DNA from: Duganella alba
GTDB taxonomy: Bacteria; Pseudomonadota; Gammaproteobacteria; Burkholderiales; Burkholderiaceae_D
Length of the DNA stretch: 64,000 nucleotides
Reading direction: 5' to 3'
Assembly (NCBI RefSeq): GCF_009674495.1
Contig: NZ_WKJN01000002.1
Location: forward strand, 62,001-126,000
Part shown: piece after piece, positions 63,718 to 64,000 of the stretch
Position numbering within the stretch: position 1 is the first letter of the stretch
Layout: every line of letters starts with the position of its first letter
Position numbers and translations under genes: made by a program
Notes under the pieces: model-generated
Database searches by the model: none
The model's input: only the letters and a program-made list of their open reading frames with translations
Told to the model about the DNA's origin: nothing

Positions 63718-64000
63718 ATGGCATTGCCTTGGTTGATAGGGGCGGCGGTGGTCGGCGTGGTGAGCGCGATCGCTAAAGCGGTCAGCGATGACACGCCCAG
63801 CAGCAGCAGTAGCAGTAGCAGCAGTGATTCGTCGGCGGAAGAGCGCCGCCGACGCGAAGAGGCCGCTCAGGCGCGGGCCGAACGGGAGCGCACGGAAAAG
63901 AAAGCGCATGCCCGCCAGGTCTTCGCCGAAACCGGGGCCGCCTACGGCAAGGACCTGACCGAGTCGCTCCAGGGATGGGTTGACGTCAGGTCCGAGGAAC
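63718..64000 (+). CDS. Ser-rich, membrane-anchored coiled-coil protein (3' end outside window)
   Basis: The ATG at 63718 opens a frame that runs to the right edge (94 codons seen). MALPWLIGAAVVGVVSAIAKAV is a hydrophobic N-terminal helix, followed by DDTP and a run of nine serines, then a highly charged coiled coil (SAEERRRREEAAQARAERERTEKKAHARQ). AAAG (63714) is a weak SD. It starts 11 bases after the GTPase stop. I recognise no family; a membrane or envelope partner of the GTPase is an inference. Confidence 0.6.
   Translation, partial: MALPWLIGAAVVGVVSAIAKAVSDDTPSSSSSSSSSDSSAEERRRREEAAQARAERERTEKKAHARQVFAETGAAYGKDLTESLQGWVDVRSEE

Noticed and set aside
63790..63830. Serine-codon run as a phase-variable repeat
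   Set aside because: The run mixes AGC and AGT codons and is in frame; it is a low-complexity linker rather than a uniform tract prone to slipping.

Overview
The window is about 64 kb of GC-rich DNA (strong G/C at third codon positions, long antisense shadow frames) and looks like the chromosome of a betaproteobacterium of the Oxalobacteraceae (Massilia/Duganella type). This rests on PEP-CTERM sorting tags, a bifunctional glucokinase-RpiR protein, the order zapB-like/zapA/6S RNA/EVE gene, and dispersed GGGGTCAG-containing palindromes. The genus is an inference. I see no rRNA, tRNA, CRISPR array, intact IS element or prophage.

Layout. 1-5450: end of a UvrD-like ATPase gene, an AraC regulator, a PEP-CTERM protein, then a GH31 transglucosylase. 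5451-23837 is a starch/maltodextrin locus: sugar MFS permease, phosphoglucomutase, MalS-like amylase, a GAF-EAL signalling protein, GH92 mannosidase, PKD lipoprotein, pullulanase, POT-family transporter, cytoplasmic GH13 alpha-glucosidase and glucokinase-RpiR. A relBE-type pair whose toxin is broken lies inside it. Three intergenic regions of this locus carry a similar GTAG-N5-CTAC-like dyad. 23845-27210 encodes a large exported protein that looks like a fusion of a PEP-CTERM protein and a lipoprotein ending in a LAS-type metallopeptidase domain. 27396-29821: His-rich PadR repressor with its probable operator, an MFS exporter and an anchored hypothetical protein.

30037-32471 and 42370-57572 together encode galactoside/galactose use by the De Ley-Doudoroff route. 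A TonB-dependent receptor, GH2 and GH35 beta-galactosidases, an AraFGH-type ABC importer, a galactonolactonase-like SMP-30 protein, galactonate dehydratase (dgoD), KDGal kinase (dgoK) and KDPGal aldolase (dgoA) are present. A galactose dehydrogenase is not. A second SMP-30 protein lacks the metal ligands, and a LysR gene lies next to it. Between the two halves are small unknown genes, a Fsr-like MFS gene, a cupin, groESL under a perfect CIRCE element, a GIY-YIG-like orphan, a second AraC, an FAD monooxygenase and a YdcF-like protein.

57661-64000 is mostly housekeeping: zapB-like, zapA, 6S RNA, EVE protein, lgt, a LysR gene divergent from ilvD, and at the right edge a GTPase gene followed by a Ser-rich coiled-coil gene cut by the window end. 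That pair, the PEP-CTERM/lipoprotein/peptidase fusion and the shared dyads of the starch locus are the least explained items.
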